From positions 186,001 through 250,000 of the forward strand of contig CALNYS010000002.1 of assembly GCA_942490855.1 (NCBI GenBank): a stretch of DNA of 64,000 nt. Reading direction: 5' to 3'. This document shows positions 41,049 through 49,527 of the stretch, in pieces. This DNA is from CALNYS01 sp942490855 (GTDB taxonomy: Bacteria; Planctomycetota; Phycisphaerae; Phycisphaerales; UBA1924). Within the stretch, counting starts at the first letter, position 1. Each line of letters begins with the position of its first letter. The notes under the pieces are model-generated. The model was not told the origin of the DNA and ran no database searches. It worked only from the letters and a program-made list of their open reading frames with translations. Made by a program: the position numbers and the translations under genes.

Positions 41049-42722
41049 ATGCGCCCGCTCCTCCCCACCGCGCCCCTCGCTCGCGCCGCCGTGCTCGGTC
41101 TTGCGCACGCGCTCCTGCTAATCCTCGCATTCCCACCCGTCTTCCTCCCGCTCGTCGCGCTGCTGATCCCCCTGCCCGCGCTGCTCGCGACGCGCATCGA
41201 AGAGAAACCAAAGCGAGCCGCGCTCGTCTTCGGCCTCGCGACCGCCCCCGCGTGGGTCTTCTTCCACCGCTGGCTGATCGACGTGACCCTCGCCGGCTAC
41301 CCCTTCCTCGTTCTCATCCTGTGCCTCTACGCGACGCTCTTCGTGCTCGTCGCGCGCCGCGCCGCGCGCGTCATGCCGTGGTGGATCGCCGCCCCCCTCG
41401 CGTGGACCGCGGTCGAGTTCTTCCGCGGGCAGATCGCGTTCGACGGGTACCCGTGGTACCTGACGGCGCAGCCGCTGGTCGCGACGTGGCTCGCCCTCCC
41501 TCTGCCCACCATCGGCGTCTACGCGACCGGCGGGCTCGTCGCACTTATCGCGTCCACGCTGATCACCCGACGCTTCCGTGTGCTGATCTACGGTGGAGCC
41601 GCCCTGCTCGCGCTGCTGTTCGTCGGGGCGCTCTGGTCGGCGTACAAATGGATCGGCGATGTGCGCGTCGCGGTGGTCCAGACCAACGTCCCGCAGGACA
41701 ACAAGACCGGCTGGACGCTCGAACAGCGCCGGAGCGACTTCGACCGCTTCATCGATCTGACGCGCAAGGCCGCAGCGAGCAACCCGCCGCCGCATCTGAT
41801 CGTGTGGCCCGAGACAATGTTCCCCGGGCTCGCGCTCGACGCCGAATCGCTTGCGACTCTCGAGGCGGCCAACCTCACCTACGCCGACGGCACACCGCTG
41901 ACGTACTTCTCCGATCGCCTGCTCAATGTCCAGCTTGAGCTCGGCGTCCCGATGCTCGTCGGCGCGATCGCCTACGACGACCTGCGTATCGAGCGCACCC
42001 CCGAGGGCGTCTCGTTCGAGCCCGGCGCGGAATACAACAGCGCGATCCTGATCGCCGACGGACAGCCGCAGCCCGAGCGCTACGACAAGCTCCAGCTCAC
42101 CCCATTCGGCGAGGTCATGCCGTACATTTCGTGGTCCGACTGGCTTGAGTCGAAGCTGCTCTCGATCGGCGCGCCCGGGATGGCGTTTAGCCTCAAAGCG
42201 GGCGACCGCGCTACGGTCTTCGAACTGGACCTGCTCGGGCCGACGGGCGTGGAGCTGACGTTCCGGTTCGCCACCCCGATATGCTTCGAAGCGACGATGC
42301 CCGGCGTCTGCCGCCGCCTCACGTACGGCGAGGACGGGCGGCGCGTCAACGCACTGATTCAGCTCACCAACGACGGGTGGTTCGGCGACTACGACGGCGG
42401 GCGGGAGACGCACCTGCTTCTGGCGATGTGCCGAGCGACCGAGCTCGGAGTCCCGGTGATCCGCGCCGCGAACACCGGGATCTCGACTTCCAGCGAAGGA
42501 TCAGTGCCCTTGCGACGAGACGGCGTCCTGCACAACGTCATCCCTTTCCAGATCGGCGCCGGCACCATCTACGGCCGTTACCTCGGCGACGCCCTCGGGT
42601 GGCTCGCCCTGCTCGGAACTTTCGCGGGCGTCCTCGTGTCTTTCCGAAAGAAGAAGACGCCCCCCACATCGGACCCCGCCCCGGACCCCGAATCGGACCC
42701 CGCCCCGGAGACCGCCGCATGA
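41049..42722 (+). CDS. lnt: apolipoprotein N-acyltransferase
   Basis: 557 residues. About six N-terminal membrane helices and a TM helix at the end flank a nitrilase-like domain. Catalytic triad: Glu in LIVWPETMFPG, Lys in YDKLQLTPFGEVMPY, Cys in PICFEATMPGVCRR. GQIAFDGYPWYLTAQP matches the membrane part of Lnt. It adds the third acyl chain to lipoproteins, consistent with a Gram-negative envelope. The C-terminal tail has an acidic Pro repeat (DPAPDPESDPAPE). Its stop overlaps the start of a lipoprotein gene. Confidence 0.93.
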   Translation: MRPLLPTAPLARAAVLGLAHALLLILAFPPVFLPLVALLIPLPALLATRIEEKPKRAALVFGLATAPAWVFFHRWLIDVTLAGYPFLVLILCLYATLFVLVARRAARVMPWWIAAPLAWTAVEFFRGQIAFDGYPWYLTAQPLVATWLALPLPTIGVYATGGLVALIASTLITRRFRVLIYGGAALLALLFVGALWSAYKWIGDVRVAVVQTNVPQDNKTGWTLEQRRSDFDRFIDLTRKAAASNPPPHLIVWPETMFPGLALDAESLATLEAANLTYADGTPLTYFSDRLLNVQLELGVPMLVGAIAYDDLRIERTPEGVSFEPGAEYNSAILIADGQPQPERYDKLQLTPFGEVMPYISWSDWLESKLLSIGAPGMAFSLKAGDRATVFELDLLGPTGVELTFRFATPICFEATMPGVCRRLTYGEDGRRVNALIQLTNDGWFGDYDGGRETHLLLAMCRATELGVPVIRAANTGISTSSEGSVPLRRDGVLHNVIPFQIGAGTIYGRYLGDALGWLALLGTFAGVLVSFRKKKTPPTSDPAPDPESDPAPETAA

Positions 42723-43729
42723 CCCGCGCCCCGCTCGCCCTCTCGCTCGCCGCCACGCTGACGCTCGCCTCCTGCGCCTCGCAGCCCGAGCGCGAGACCC
42801 CGCCGGCGCCGCCGACGGCCGTCGAGCTCTCGACCCTGCGCGAGGACGCGCTGGCGATGCTGACCGAGGCCGCCGCGTCGGACGACCCGCAGCAGCGGGC
42901 CAACGCGATCGAGGCCCTCGCCGCGGCGCCCTCCCGCGCCGCCGACGCCGCCCGCGCCGGGCTGGCCGACGAGAACCTCGCGGTGCGCTACGTCGCCGCC
43001 ATGACCTGCGGGCGCCTCGGGCAGCGCGACCTGCTCCCCGCCGTCCGCCCGCTGCTGAGCGACCCGTCGCCCGTCGTGCGCGCCGCGGCGATCTACGCGA
43101 CGACCGCGCTGGGCGGGACGGCCGACCCCTCGCCACTCGGGCGTTTGCTGCTCGACGCGGGCGACGCGCGCCAGCGCGCGCAGGCGGCGTTCATTCTCGG
43201 CGAGATCGGCAACGACTCGGCCCTCCCCCTGCTGCGCGACGCCGCGCGCCGGAACCCGGCGACCGCCACGCTCGCGGAGCTGCGCCTCCTGCGTCTGCAG
43301 ATCGCCGAGGCGATGGTGAAGCTGGGCGATCAGACCGCGATCGCCACGGTCCGCGCGGGGCTGTACCCGAGCCGGCCGGAGGAACTCGAGGCCGCCGCGC
43401 TGGCGGTGCAGATCCTCGGCGAGATCAACGACCGGCGCAGCGCCGATCAGCTCATCTACTTAATCGAGCGCACGGGCGTGGACCGGATGCCCGCGGAGGT
43501 GCGGCTCGCCGCGGCCGCGGCGCTGGCGAAGCTGGGCGAGCGCGGCGGCGGGTTCGTCGCCGACGAGTACGTCTCCAGCGAGCAGGCGGTGCTGCGGGCG
43601 CAGGCCGCCGGGGTGTACGGGGAACTGGGCAACCCGGCGAACACGGGCAAGCTCCGAGAACTGATGAACGACCCCGATCCGCTGGTCCGTCTGGCGGCGG
43701 GCGCGGGCGTCCTGCGCCTGCGGCGCTAG
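42719..43729 (+). CDS. HEAT-repeat lipoprotein
   Basis: 336 residues. Lipoprotein signal with lipobox LASC (cleavage before Cys at about 19). The rest is repeated paired helices of HEAT/PBS-lyase type: ANAIEALAAAPSRAADAARA, VRYVAAMTCGRLGQRDLLPA, VRAAAIYATTALGGTADPSP, AQAAFILGEIGNDSALPLLR, VRLAAAAALAKLGERGGGFV, LRAQAAGVYGELGNPANTGK. Such solenoids bind proteins. The ATG overlaps the lnt stop (ATGA), so enzyme and one of its likely substrates are co-translated. Confidence 0.85.
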   Translation: MTRAPLALSLAATLTLASCASQPERETPPAPPTAVELSTLREDALAMLTEAAASDDPQQRANAIEALAAAPSRAADAARAGLADENLAVRYVAAMTCGRLGQRDLLPAVRPLLSDPSPVVRAAAIYATTALGGTADPSPLGRLLLDAGDARQRAQAAFILGEIGNDSALPLLRDAARRNPATATLAELRLLRLQIAEAMVKLGDQTAIATVRAGLYPSRPEELEAAALAVQILGEINDRRSADQLIYLIERTGVDRMPAEVRLAAAAALAKLGERGGGFVADEYVSSEQAVLRAQAAGVYGELGNPANTGKLRELMNDPDPLVRLAAGAGVLRLRR

Positions 43730-43937
43730 GCGAAGGGTCCTCCCCGGGACTGAGACCGCGAAGGATTCGTGAGACCGCCCTGAGGGGCGGTTGACGGCGG
43801 GGCGAGGATGGGACACCATGCCTCTCTGGCGGTGGGTTTCCGCCACCTGAACCAAGGTCGTCATCGCCCTGCAACCACACCGGTGCGGGCTGCGTAAGTA
43901 GTGGTCCCGGCGGGCAACGAGCCCGTCCTTCCCGGAC

Positions 43938-43951
43938 CCTCCCCGAGGAGG
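43938..43951 (+). promoter_or_regulatory. hairpin that can hide the Shine-Dalgarno of the coiled-coil gene
   Basis: CCTCC-CCGA-GGAGG: the GGAGG ribosome site lies 10 bases before the GTG at 43962 and pairs exactly with CCTCC across a 4-base loop. The 232-base region before the gene also holds ACCGCC/GGCGGT, TGGCGG/CCGCCA and CGGGC/GCCCG stems. No known riboswitch is recognised. Confidence 0.45.
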
Positions 43952-43961
43952 ACTTTCGAGC

Positions 43962-44804
43962 GTGCACGTCGTCACCAAAATCCTTGTCGTGCTGGCGACC
44001 GTCATGAGCATTTTGCTCGCGGCGATGTCCGTAGCCTTCACCGCTAACGCCGACCGAGTCCGCAGCGAAAACGAGCGCCTCCGCACGATGGAGTCCGCGA
44101 CCGATATGACGCTGAAGGCGGCCAAATCCACCGCCGAGTCGGCCGTCGTTCGCACGAACGACGAGCTCCGCGCCCGGAACGACGAGATCGCGTCGCTCCG
44201 ACGCGAGCAGATCGCCCTCCAGCAGGACATGGCCCGCCACATGGCCGACGCCGAGGCCGCCAAGGCTGAGGCCGTCGCCGTGCAGGCCAAGATCGACCAG
44301 CTCGCGTCGACCGTCGCGACCCAGACCGAACTCATCGCCAGCTACCGCACCGAGGTCACCAGCCTCCGCGACAACGAGCTGCGCTACTCCCGCCGGGAGA
44401 TCGAGCTCGCCGACCGGATCAGCGAGCTGACGGGTCAGCTCGAGGTCGCCCAGGAGACCAACCGCGCCCTGCAGGAGCAGCTCGCCGAGGTCACCCACGG
44501 CGGCGTGCGCAGCCCCGGAGGGCGTGTCGCTGACAGCACGCTCGGCGGCGGCCCCATCCGCGCTCAGATCACCGAGCTCCGGCGCGACCCCGGCTCGGGC
44601 TCGACGCTCGCGTCCATCGACGCCGGCTCCAACGACCGTCTCCGCCCGAACATGGAGCTCTCCATCGTTCGCGGCAACACGTTCATCGGCAAGCTGACCC
44701 TCGAGTCCGTCGACCTCAACGAGGCCGTCGGGCGCGTGGACATGCTCGGCAACCGCAACGCGAGCGTCCGCCAGGGCGATCTGGTCGTCACCAGCCTCCG
44801 CTGA
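43962..44804 (+). CDS. membrane-anchored coiled-coil protein upstream of mreB
   Basis: 280 residues. An N-terminal helix (KILVVLATVMSILLAAMSVA) anchors a long coiled coil (about 30-185; many Glu, Arg, Leu and Ala heptads such as NDELRARNDEIASLRREQIA and ELADRISELTGQLEVAQETN). A small C-terminal beta domain (ITELRRDPGSGSTLASIDAG, NMELSIVRGNTFIGKLTLES, GDLVVTSLR) follows. The layout of helix, coiled coil and beta domain resembles MreC, although I see no MreC motif. Placed two genes before mreB, so a role in envelope shape is plausible. GTG start with GGAGG upstream. Confidence 0.7.
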   Translation: MHVVTKILVVLATVMSILLAAMSVAFTANADRVRSENERLRTMESATDMTLKAAKSTAESAVVRTNDELRARNDEIASLRREQIALQQDMARHMADAEAAKAEAVAVQAKIDQLASTVATQTELIASYRTEVTSLRDNELRYSRREIELADRISELTGQLEVAQETNRALQEQLAEVTHGGVRSPGGRVADSTLGGGPIRAQITELRRDPGSGSTLASIDAGSNDRLRPNMELSIVRGNTFIGKLTLESVDLNEAVGRVDMLGNRNASVRQGDLVVTSLR

Positions 44805-44831
44805 TCCCCGCTGACTGAAAGGATCCGATCC

Positions 44832-45041
44832 ATGAGCCAGATGGGACTGCAGATGCCGGGGGCCCGCACGGTCCGCCGACCCCAGCTCAACGTGTACACC
44901 GCGCTCGCGTTTATCGCCGTCATCATCCTCGCCGTCGCCTGCGGCGTGGTGTGGCAGGCCAGCGTGAAGCTCTCGCCCGAGCAGGGCCTGATGGCGCCCT
45001 TCGCGGTGCAGCAAGAGGGCCAGATCACGTTCGGTTCCTGA
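44832..45041 (+). CDS. small single-pass membrane protein
   Basis: 69 residues with AAGGA 9 bases upstream. Polar N-terminus, one helix (LAFIAVIILAVACGVVWQAS) and a short tail ending GQITFGS. It follows the coiled-coil gene by 27 bases and is closed by a terminator, so the two form a unit. Function unknown. Confidence 0.7.
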   Translation: MSQMGLQMPGARTVRRPQLNVYTALAFIAVIILAVACGVVWQASVKLSPEQGLMAPFAVQQEGQITFGS

Positions 45042-45066
45042 GACCGGCACACGTCTGAATCGTTCA

Positions 45067-45096
45067 AAGCCGCGGCACAAGCACCCGCGGCTTTTT
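45067..45096 (+). terminator. Rho-independent terminator before mreB
   Basis: AAGCCGCGG pairs with CCGCGGCTT over a 9-base loop, with the T run beginning at the stem end (CTTTTTC). Confidence 0.8.
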
Positions 45097-45111
45097 CATG
45101 CGCGGATCGTG

Positions 45112-45141
45112 TTCAAGCGAAGCGTGCTCTCTCCCGATAAT
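45112..45141 (+). promoter_or_regulatory. candidate promoter of mreBCD
   Basis: TTCAAG, an 18-base spacer and TAATAT in a locally AT-rich stretch between the terminator and mreB. The predicted leader is about 70 bases. Confidence 0.4.
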
Positions 45142-45218
45142 ATTGCGGCTTCGCGAGACTCCGGCCGATAGAGTGGCCAGACTCGGCCCACGCCGCGGCC
45201 CGGCACAGGAGGCGTTCG

Positions 45219-46277
45219 TTGCAGCTCTTTGACCGTCTGATGGGATGGTTCAGTATCGATATGGGTATCGATCTGGGCACCTGCAACACGCTCGTTTCTG
45301 TGCGCGGCGAGGGGATCGTTCTGAACGAACCCAGCGTCGTGGCCGTGCGCAAGGGGACTAACCGCGTCCTGAACAACGGCGACGCCGTCGGCTGGATGGC
45401 CAAGGAGATGCTGGGCAAGACCCCCGGCTCCATCCAGGCGATCCGCCCCCTCAAAGACGGCGTGATCAGCGATTTCGAGATCACCGAGGCGATGCTCGCC
45501 TACTTCATCCGCAAGGTCAGCGGTCGCCGACTCGTCCACCCCCGGGTGGTCATCTCGGTCCCGTCGGGGATCACCGAGGTCGAGAAGCGCGCCGTGAAAG
45601 ACTCCGCGGAACGCGCCGGCGCCCGCAAGATCTTCCTCGTCGAGGAGCCCATGGCCGCCGCGATCGGCGCCGGGCTGCCCTTCATCGAGCCCACGGCGTC
45701 GATGATCGTTGACATCGGCGGCGGCACGACCGAGGTCGCCATCATGTCGCTGGGCGGGATCGCCGAATGCCAGTCCGTCCGCGTCGCGGGCGACGACATG
45801 GACGAGGCGATCATCAACCACATGAAAAAGGGCTACAACCTGATGATCGGCGAGCAGACCGCCGAGCGCATCAAGATCGAGGTCGGCTCGGCGGCGCCCC
45901 AGGAGGGCGGCGAGCACACCATGGAGGTGCGCGGGCGCGACATGGTCTCCGGGCTGCCCCGCAAGATGACCATCACCAGCGAAGAAGTCCGCGAGGCGCT
46001 CCAGGACCCCATCACGACGATCGCCGAGACCGTCACCGGGACGCTGGAGCGGGCCGAGCCCGAGCTCGCCGCGGACCTCGTCGAGAACGGGATCACCCTC
46101 GCCGGCGGCGGGGCGCTCTTGCGCGGGCTCGACATCGTGCTCTCGACCGCGACGGGCCTCGACGTGGTGATCGCCGACGACCCCCTCACCTGCGTGGCGC
46201 GCGGGACGAGCATCTACCTCGAGAACCTCGAGGAGTGGAAAGACTCCGAGGCGCTGGACTCCAACGACGAGCTCTGA
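45219..46277 (+). CDS. mreB: rod shape-determining protein MreB
   Basis: 352 residues starting at TTG, fixed by AGGAGG 6 bases upstream and by the family N-terminus (GIDLGTCNTLVSVRGEGIVL then NEPSVVAV). Actin-like motifs: phosphate 1 MGIDLGTCNT, phosphate 2 SMIVDIGGGTTEVAI, adenosine LAGGGALLRGLD. Forms filaments that guide cell-wall synthesis. First gene of mreBCD. Confidence 0.97.
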   Translation: MQLFDRLMGWFSIDMGIDLGTCNTLVSVRGEGIVLNEPSVVAVRKGTNRVLNNGDAVGWMAKEMLGKTPGSIQAIRPLKDGVISDFEITEAMLAYFIRKVSGRRLVHPRVVISVPSGITEVEKRAVKDSAERAGARKIFLVEEPMAAAIGAGLPFIEPTASMIVDIGGGTTEVAIMSLGGIAECQSVRVAGDDMDEAIINHMKKGYNLMIGEQTAERIKIEVGSAAPQEGGEHTMEVRGRDMVSGLPRKMTITSEEVREALQDPITTIAETVTGTLERAEPELAADLVENGITLAGGGALLRGLDIVLSTATGLDVVIADDPLTCVARGTSIYLENLEEWKDSEALDSNDEL

Positions 46278-46301
46278 CCCCCCGCGCCGCAAGGACGACC
46301 C

Positions 46302-47150
46302 ATGCAACGCGGCCCCCTGAGCCCCAGACGACTGCTCCCCTTCATCGTGATGGTGCTCGTGGTGTTCGCGCTGGCGCCGACGTCTGTCGTCGGCTGGGTA
46401 GAAAACGCACGCGACCCGCTCGAGTTTTTCTTCCGCCCGGTGGCCCACCCGGTGCGCCAGCTCGCGGCGAAAGCCGCCCCCATCGACCGCCCCTCCGACC
46501 CGCGCATCGCGGACCTGCAAGAACGCGTTGACCAGGAACTCCTCCTGCGCGCGCAGGCCGAGCAGCGTGTCGAACGCCTCCGCGCCATGGTCGCGGACCT
46601 CCAGGCCGGCCTCACCATCGCGCCCAACGCACCGGCCCGCTCGGTCTGGGCCTCGATCATCGCCGTCTCGCCCGACCCGCGCGAGGGGATCATCGTCGCC
46701 GGGCGTGGCGAGAGCGACGGCGTCCTCGCCGGGCAGACCGTCGCGGTGGCCCGCGGCGTCCACCTCGTGGGGCGCGTGGTGAGCGTGTCGGCGCGCAGCT
46801 CGCGCATCATCCCGATCTCCCACCCCCGCGCCGGGCTCATCAACGCGATGGTCATGACCGACGACCCGGTCGCGGGCTTCGCGGCCCAGCTCATCGCCGA
46901 GGGCGACGGCACGCTCACGGGCGAGCTCGTCGCGACGGCCGAGGGCGTCGCGGAGGGACAGACCGTGCGCCTCGCCGACGACGCCTGGCCCGCGTCGAGC
47001 CAGATGATCGTGATCGGACGCGTGACGAGCGTGGGGCACAAGGACAACCAGCGCATCACCGTGACCGTGCGCCCCGACTTCGACGTCGCCCGCGTCAGCG
47101 AGGTCGTGCTCCGGATACCGACCGAGCCCACGTCGGAGGGCACGCCGTGA
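46302..47150 (+). CDS. mreC: rod shape-determining protein MreC
   Basis: 282 residues. N-terminal membrane helix (RLLPFIVMVLVVFALAPTSV), a coiled coil (about 60-100) and the two beta domains of MreC (SIIAVSPDPREGIIVAGRGE, GVHLVGRVVSVSARSSRIIP, GQTVRLADDAWPASSQMIVI). AAGGA precedes the ATG. Periplasmic organiser of the wall synthesis complex. Its stop overlaps the next start (GTGA). Confidence 0.88.
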   Translation: MQRGPLSPRRLLPFIVMVLVVFALAPTSVVGWVENARDPLEFFFRPVAHPVRQLAAKAAPIDRPSDPRIADLQERVDQELLLRAQAEQRVERLRAMVADLQAGLTIAPNAPARSVWASIIAVSPDPREGIIVAGRGESDGVLAGQTVAVARGVHLVGRVVSVSARSSRIIPISHPRAGLINAMVMTDDPVAGFAAQLIAEGDGTLTGELVATAEGVAEGQTVRLADDAWPASSQMIVIGRVTSVGHKDNQRITVTVRPDFDVARVSEVVLRIPTEPTSEGTP

Positions 47151-47710
47151 TCTGGCCCGTGTTCATCGCGTTGTTGTGGCTCGCGGTCGGGCTCGACATG
47201 GGGCTGCGCGACTCGATCCAGTTCGGCCCCAACTCCGCACCGAGCCTGACGCTGATCCTCGTGACGTACGTCGCCATGTGGGCGCCCCGCCTGCATGCGC
47301 TGTACGCCGCGCTGATCGCCGGGGTGTGCCTCGATCTGCTGGGCGCCCAGCTCGCCCCGGGCGCGACCGCCTCGGCGACCACCCTCGGCCCGACGGCGTT
47401 GGGGGCCGCGCTCGGCGCGTTCACCGTCCTGACGGCGCGGGCGATGGTCGAGCGGGCCAACGTGCTCGCCCTCCCGGCGATGGTCCTGGTCCTGTGCGTG
47501 CTGTCGCACCTGGTGGTCGTCTTCTGCTTCGCGTTCAAAGGGCTCTACGACCCGTCCGTCGCGTTCGAGGCCGTGCCCGAGCTCTTCTCTCGCCTCGTCT
47601 CGGCGCTCTACACCGCCGTGGCTGCGGTGCCCGTCGGGCTGGTGATGATGCCGCTGGCCCGCCTCTTCGGGTTCAGCACCAACACCGGGCGACGAGGCCG
47701 CGGGTGGTGA
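47147..47710 (+). CDS. mreD: MreD-like membrane protein
   Basis: 187 residues, about five hydrophobic helices (VFIALLWLAVGLDMGLRDSI, LTLILVTYVAMWAPRLHALY, ALIAGVCLDLLGAQ). The position directly after mreC with a GTGA overlap and the size fit MreD; sequence conservation of MreD is low, so context carries most of the weight. Confidence 0.75.
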   Translation: MIWPVFIALLWLAVGLDMGLRDSIQFGPNSAPSLTLILVTYVAMWAPRLHALYAALIAGVCLDLLGAQLAPGATASATTLGPTALGAALGAFTVLTARAMVERANVLALPAMVLVLCVLSHLVVVFCFAFKGLYDPSVAFEAVPELFSRLVSALYTAVAAVPVGLVMMPLARLFGFSTNTGRRGRGW

Positions 47711-47749
47711 ACGCGGTAGAATGAGGGGACGCAACAGGAGGCGTTCCCC

Positions 47750-48592
47750 ATGGCGAGCATCTGGCATCACGTGATCGATTCGGACGAAGCGCAGAAGGCG
47801 ATCGCCGCAGGCGAGGCCGCGGCCGACCTGCCGGGCGATCAGATCGACATCGACTCCCTCACGATCAGCCAGAACTGGGACCGCTACACCGACGAAGACC
47901 ACGAGGTCTGGCGCATCCTCTTCAAGAAGCGCATGGAGCAGCTCGAGACCGAGGCCTCCAACGTCTTCCTCGACGGGATGCGGGCGATCAAGCTCACCCC
48001 CGACGGCGTGCCCAAGCTCAGCGACGTCAACGCCTGCCTCGCCCCGCTCACGGGGTGGTCCAGCCACGGCGTCCCGGGCTACCTGCCCTCCAAGGCGTTC
48101 TTCGCGTTCCTCGCGCACCGCAAGTTCCCAACGACCATCTCCGTGCGCCCCAAGACGAGCATGGACTACCTCCCCGAACCCGACATCATCCACGACGTCT
48201 TCGGGCACGTCCCCCTGCACGCCGACCCCGTCTTCGCGGACTTCCTGCAGACCTACGGCAAAGCCGCCCTGCACACCAACGACGACACGCACACCGAACG
48301 CCTCGCGCGTCTCTTCTGGTTCACCGTGGAGTTCGGGCTCATCCGCGAGGACGGGCGCACCAAGCTCTACGGCTCGGGGCTCATCTCAAGCGAGGGCGAA
48401 GGGCATCACTCGCTCAAGTCCGACGAGGTGGAACGCCGCCCGTTCGATCTCAAGCGTGTGTGCGAGACGACGTTCGAGATCGACCACTACCAGCCGATCC
48501 TCTACGTCCTCGACAGCTTCGAACAGCTGCGCGACGCGATGAACTCGTACGCGGAGCGGATCCTCAACGAGCCGGCCGGCGCGCAGGCGTAA
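47750..48592 (+). CDS. phhA: phenylalanine 4-monooxygenase (aromatic amino acid hydroxylase)
   Basis: 280 residues, typical of bacterial phenylalanine hydroxylases without a regulatory domain. The iron ligands are His-His in PDIIHDVFGHVPLHA and Glu in FWFTVEFGLI. Also VWRILFKKRMEQLETEASNV and LYGSGLISSEGEGHHSL. Converts Phe to Tyr with tetrahydropterin and O2 in aerobic metabolism. AGGAGG precedes the ATG, and TAGAAT at 47717-47722 is a likely -10. Confidence 0.93.
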   Translation: MASIWHHVIDSDEAQKAIAAGEAAADLPGDQIDIDSLTISQNWDRYTDEDHEVWRILFKKRMEQLETEASNVFLDGMRAIKLTPDGVPKLSDVNACLAPLTGWSSHGVPGYLPSKAFFAFLAHRKFPTTISVRPKTSMDYLPEPDIIHDVFGHVPLHADPVFADFLQTYGKAALHTNDDTHTERLARLFWFTVEFGLIREDGRTKLYGSGLISSEGEGHHSLKSDEVERRPFDLKRVCETTFEIDHYQPILYVLDSFEQLRDAMNSYAERILNEPAGAQA

Positions 48593-48616
48593 GCCGCCGG
48601 GCGCCGCCAGAGTCCA

Positions 48617-49513
48617 TCACTTCACGACCCGTCCCTCGAGCTTCACGCTCGTCGTGCTCGCCATCGCGCTGCGCGCTTTCTCGCCGTCCATCTCGGCTTC
48701 GATCACGATCCGGCTGGCGATCGAGAGATCGCTCAGGAGCGGGCTGAGCTGGTTGAGCGCGACCGCGATGGTGCCGGAGCCCTCGCCGTAGAACTCGATC
48801 ACCTTGCCCTCCCAGCCGCCCGAGACGTCGCTGACGGGGGTGTCGCTGGGGATGCTCTGGGTGATCGTGACGCGCACCGCGAGACGGTGGGCGTCAACCT
48901 TCCACAGCGTGTACGTCGTGACCTGCGTGATGGTGTACTGCGCCTGGGGGATCTGGCTGGTGACCGTCCACTCGGCGCCCTCACCGATCGGGACCTCGGG
49001 CAGCTGGATCATCATCGACTGCAGCGCGCCCGACACCTGCGCCGCGCCGTCAAAGAGCCCGCCCGCGACGGTCGTCGTGGCGTCGAGCGTGAAGTCGCTC
49101 ACGCGCCCGGACGCCGACGCCTCGAAGCGCCCCGAGACGGGCTGAAACGCCGCGAGCGCGTTCTCGATCACGGGCAGCAGGCCCTCGGGCACCCCGTCGC
49201 GGTCTTCGACGGCGATCTCTTCGAGCGTGACGCTCGCGCTCACGCCCGTCGCGAGCGGGGCGGCGTCCACGGCGATATCGGCGCGCGCGATCGTGACGGG
49301 CAGGATCATCTCGCGTTCCATCACGCCCATCGCGATCTTCTGATCGTGCTCGACCCGCACGCTCACGCTCTCCTCGGTCCCGGCGACCGGCGCGTACTCG
49401 TAGAGCGCGCGGGGCGTCGCGCCGCGGTCGAGGACCTTGATCTCGTAGGGAACCGGCGCGCCCAGCGCGCCCGCGGCGAAGAGAAGCGTGAGAAACGTAG
49501 CGATGGTGCGCAT
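48617..49513 (-). CDS. secreted protein of unknown function
   Basis: 298 residues. Signal peptide MRTIATFLTLLFAAGALGA. The rest is beta-rich with alternating strands (KIAMGVMEREMILPVTIARA, VSASVTLEEIAVEDRDGVPE, RLAVRVTITQSIPSDTPVSD, RIVIEAEMDGEKARSAMAST). The layout resembles a lipid- or matrix-binding beta scaffold. No motif recognised. GGAG is 8 bases before the ATG. It converges with phhA and lies 14 bases after the helicase gene on the same strand, so it may be co-transcribed with it. Confidence 0.65.
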   Translation of the reverse strand: MRTIATFLTLLFAAGALGAPVPYEIKVLDRGATPRALYEYAPVAGTEESVSVRVEHDQKIAMGVMEREMILPVTIARADIAVDAAPLATGVSASVTLEEIAVEDRDGVPEGLLPVIENALAAFQPVSGRFEASASGRVSDFTLDATTTVAGGLFDGAAQVSGALQSMMIQLPEVPIGEGAEWTVTSQIPQAQYTITQVTTYTLWKVDAHRLAVRVTITQSIPSDTPVSDVSGGWEGKVIEFYGEGSGTIAVALNQLSPLLSDLSIASRIVIEAEMDGEKARSAMASTTSVKLEGRVVK

Positions 49514-49527
49514 GTGAACTCCGTCGG

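Noticed and set aside
43740..43950. c-di-GMP or other known riboswitch before the coiled-coil gene
   Set aside because: The conserved core sequences of the classes I can recall are absent; kept only as an unclassified structured leader.
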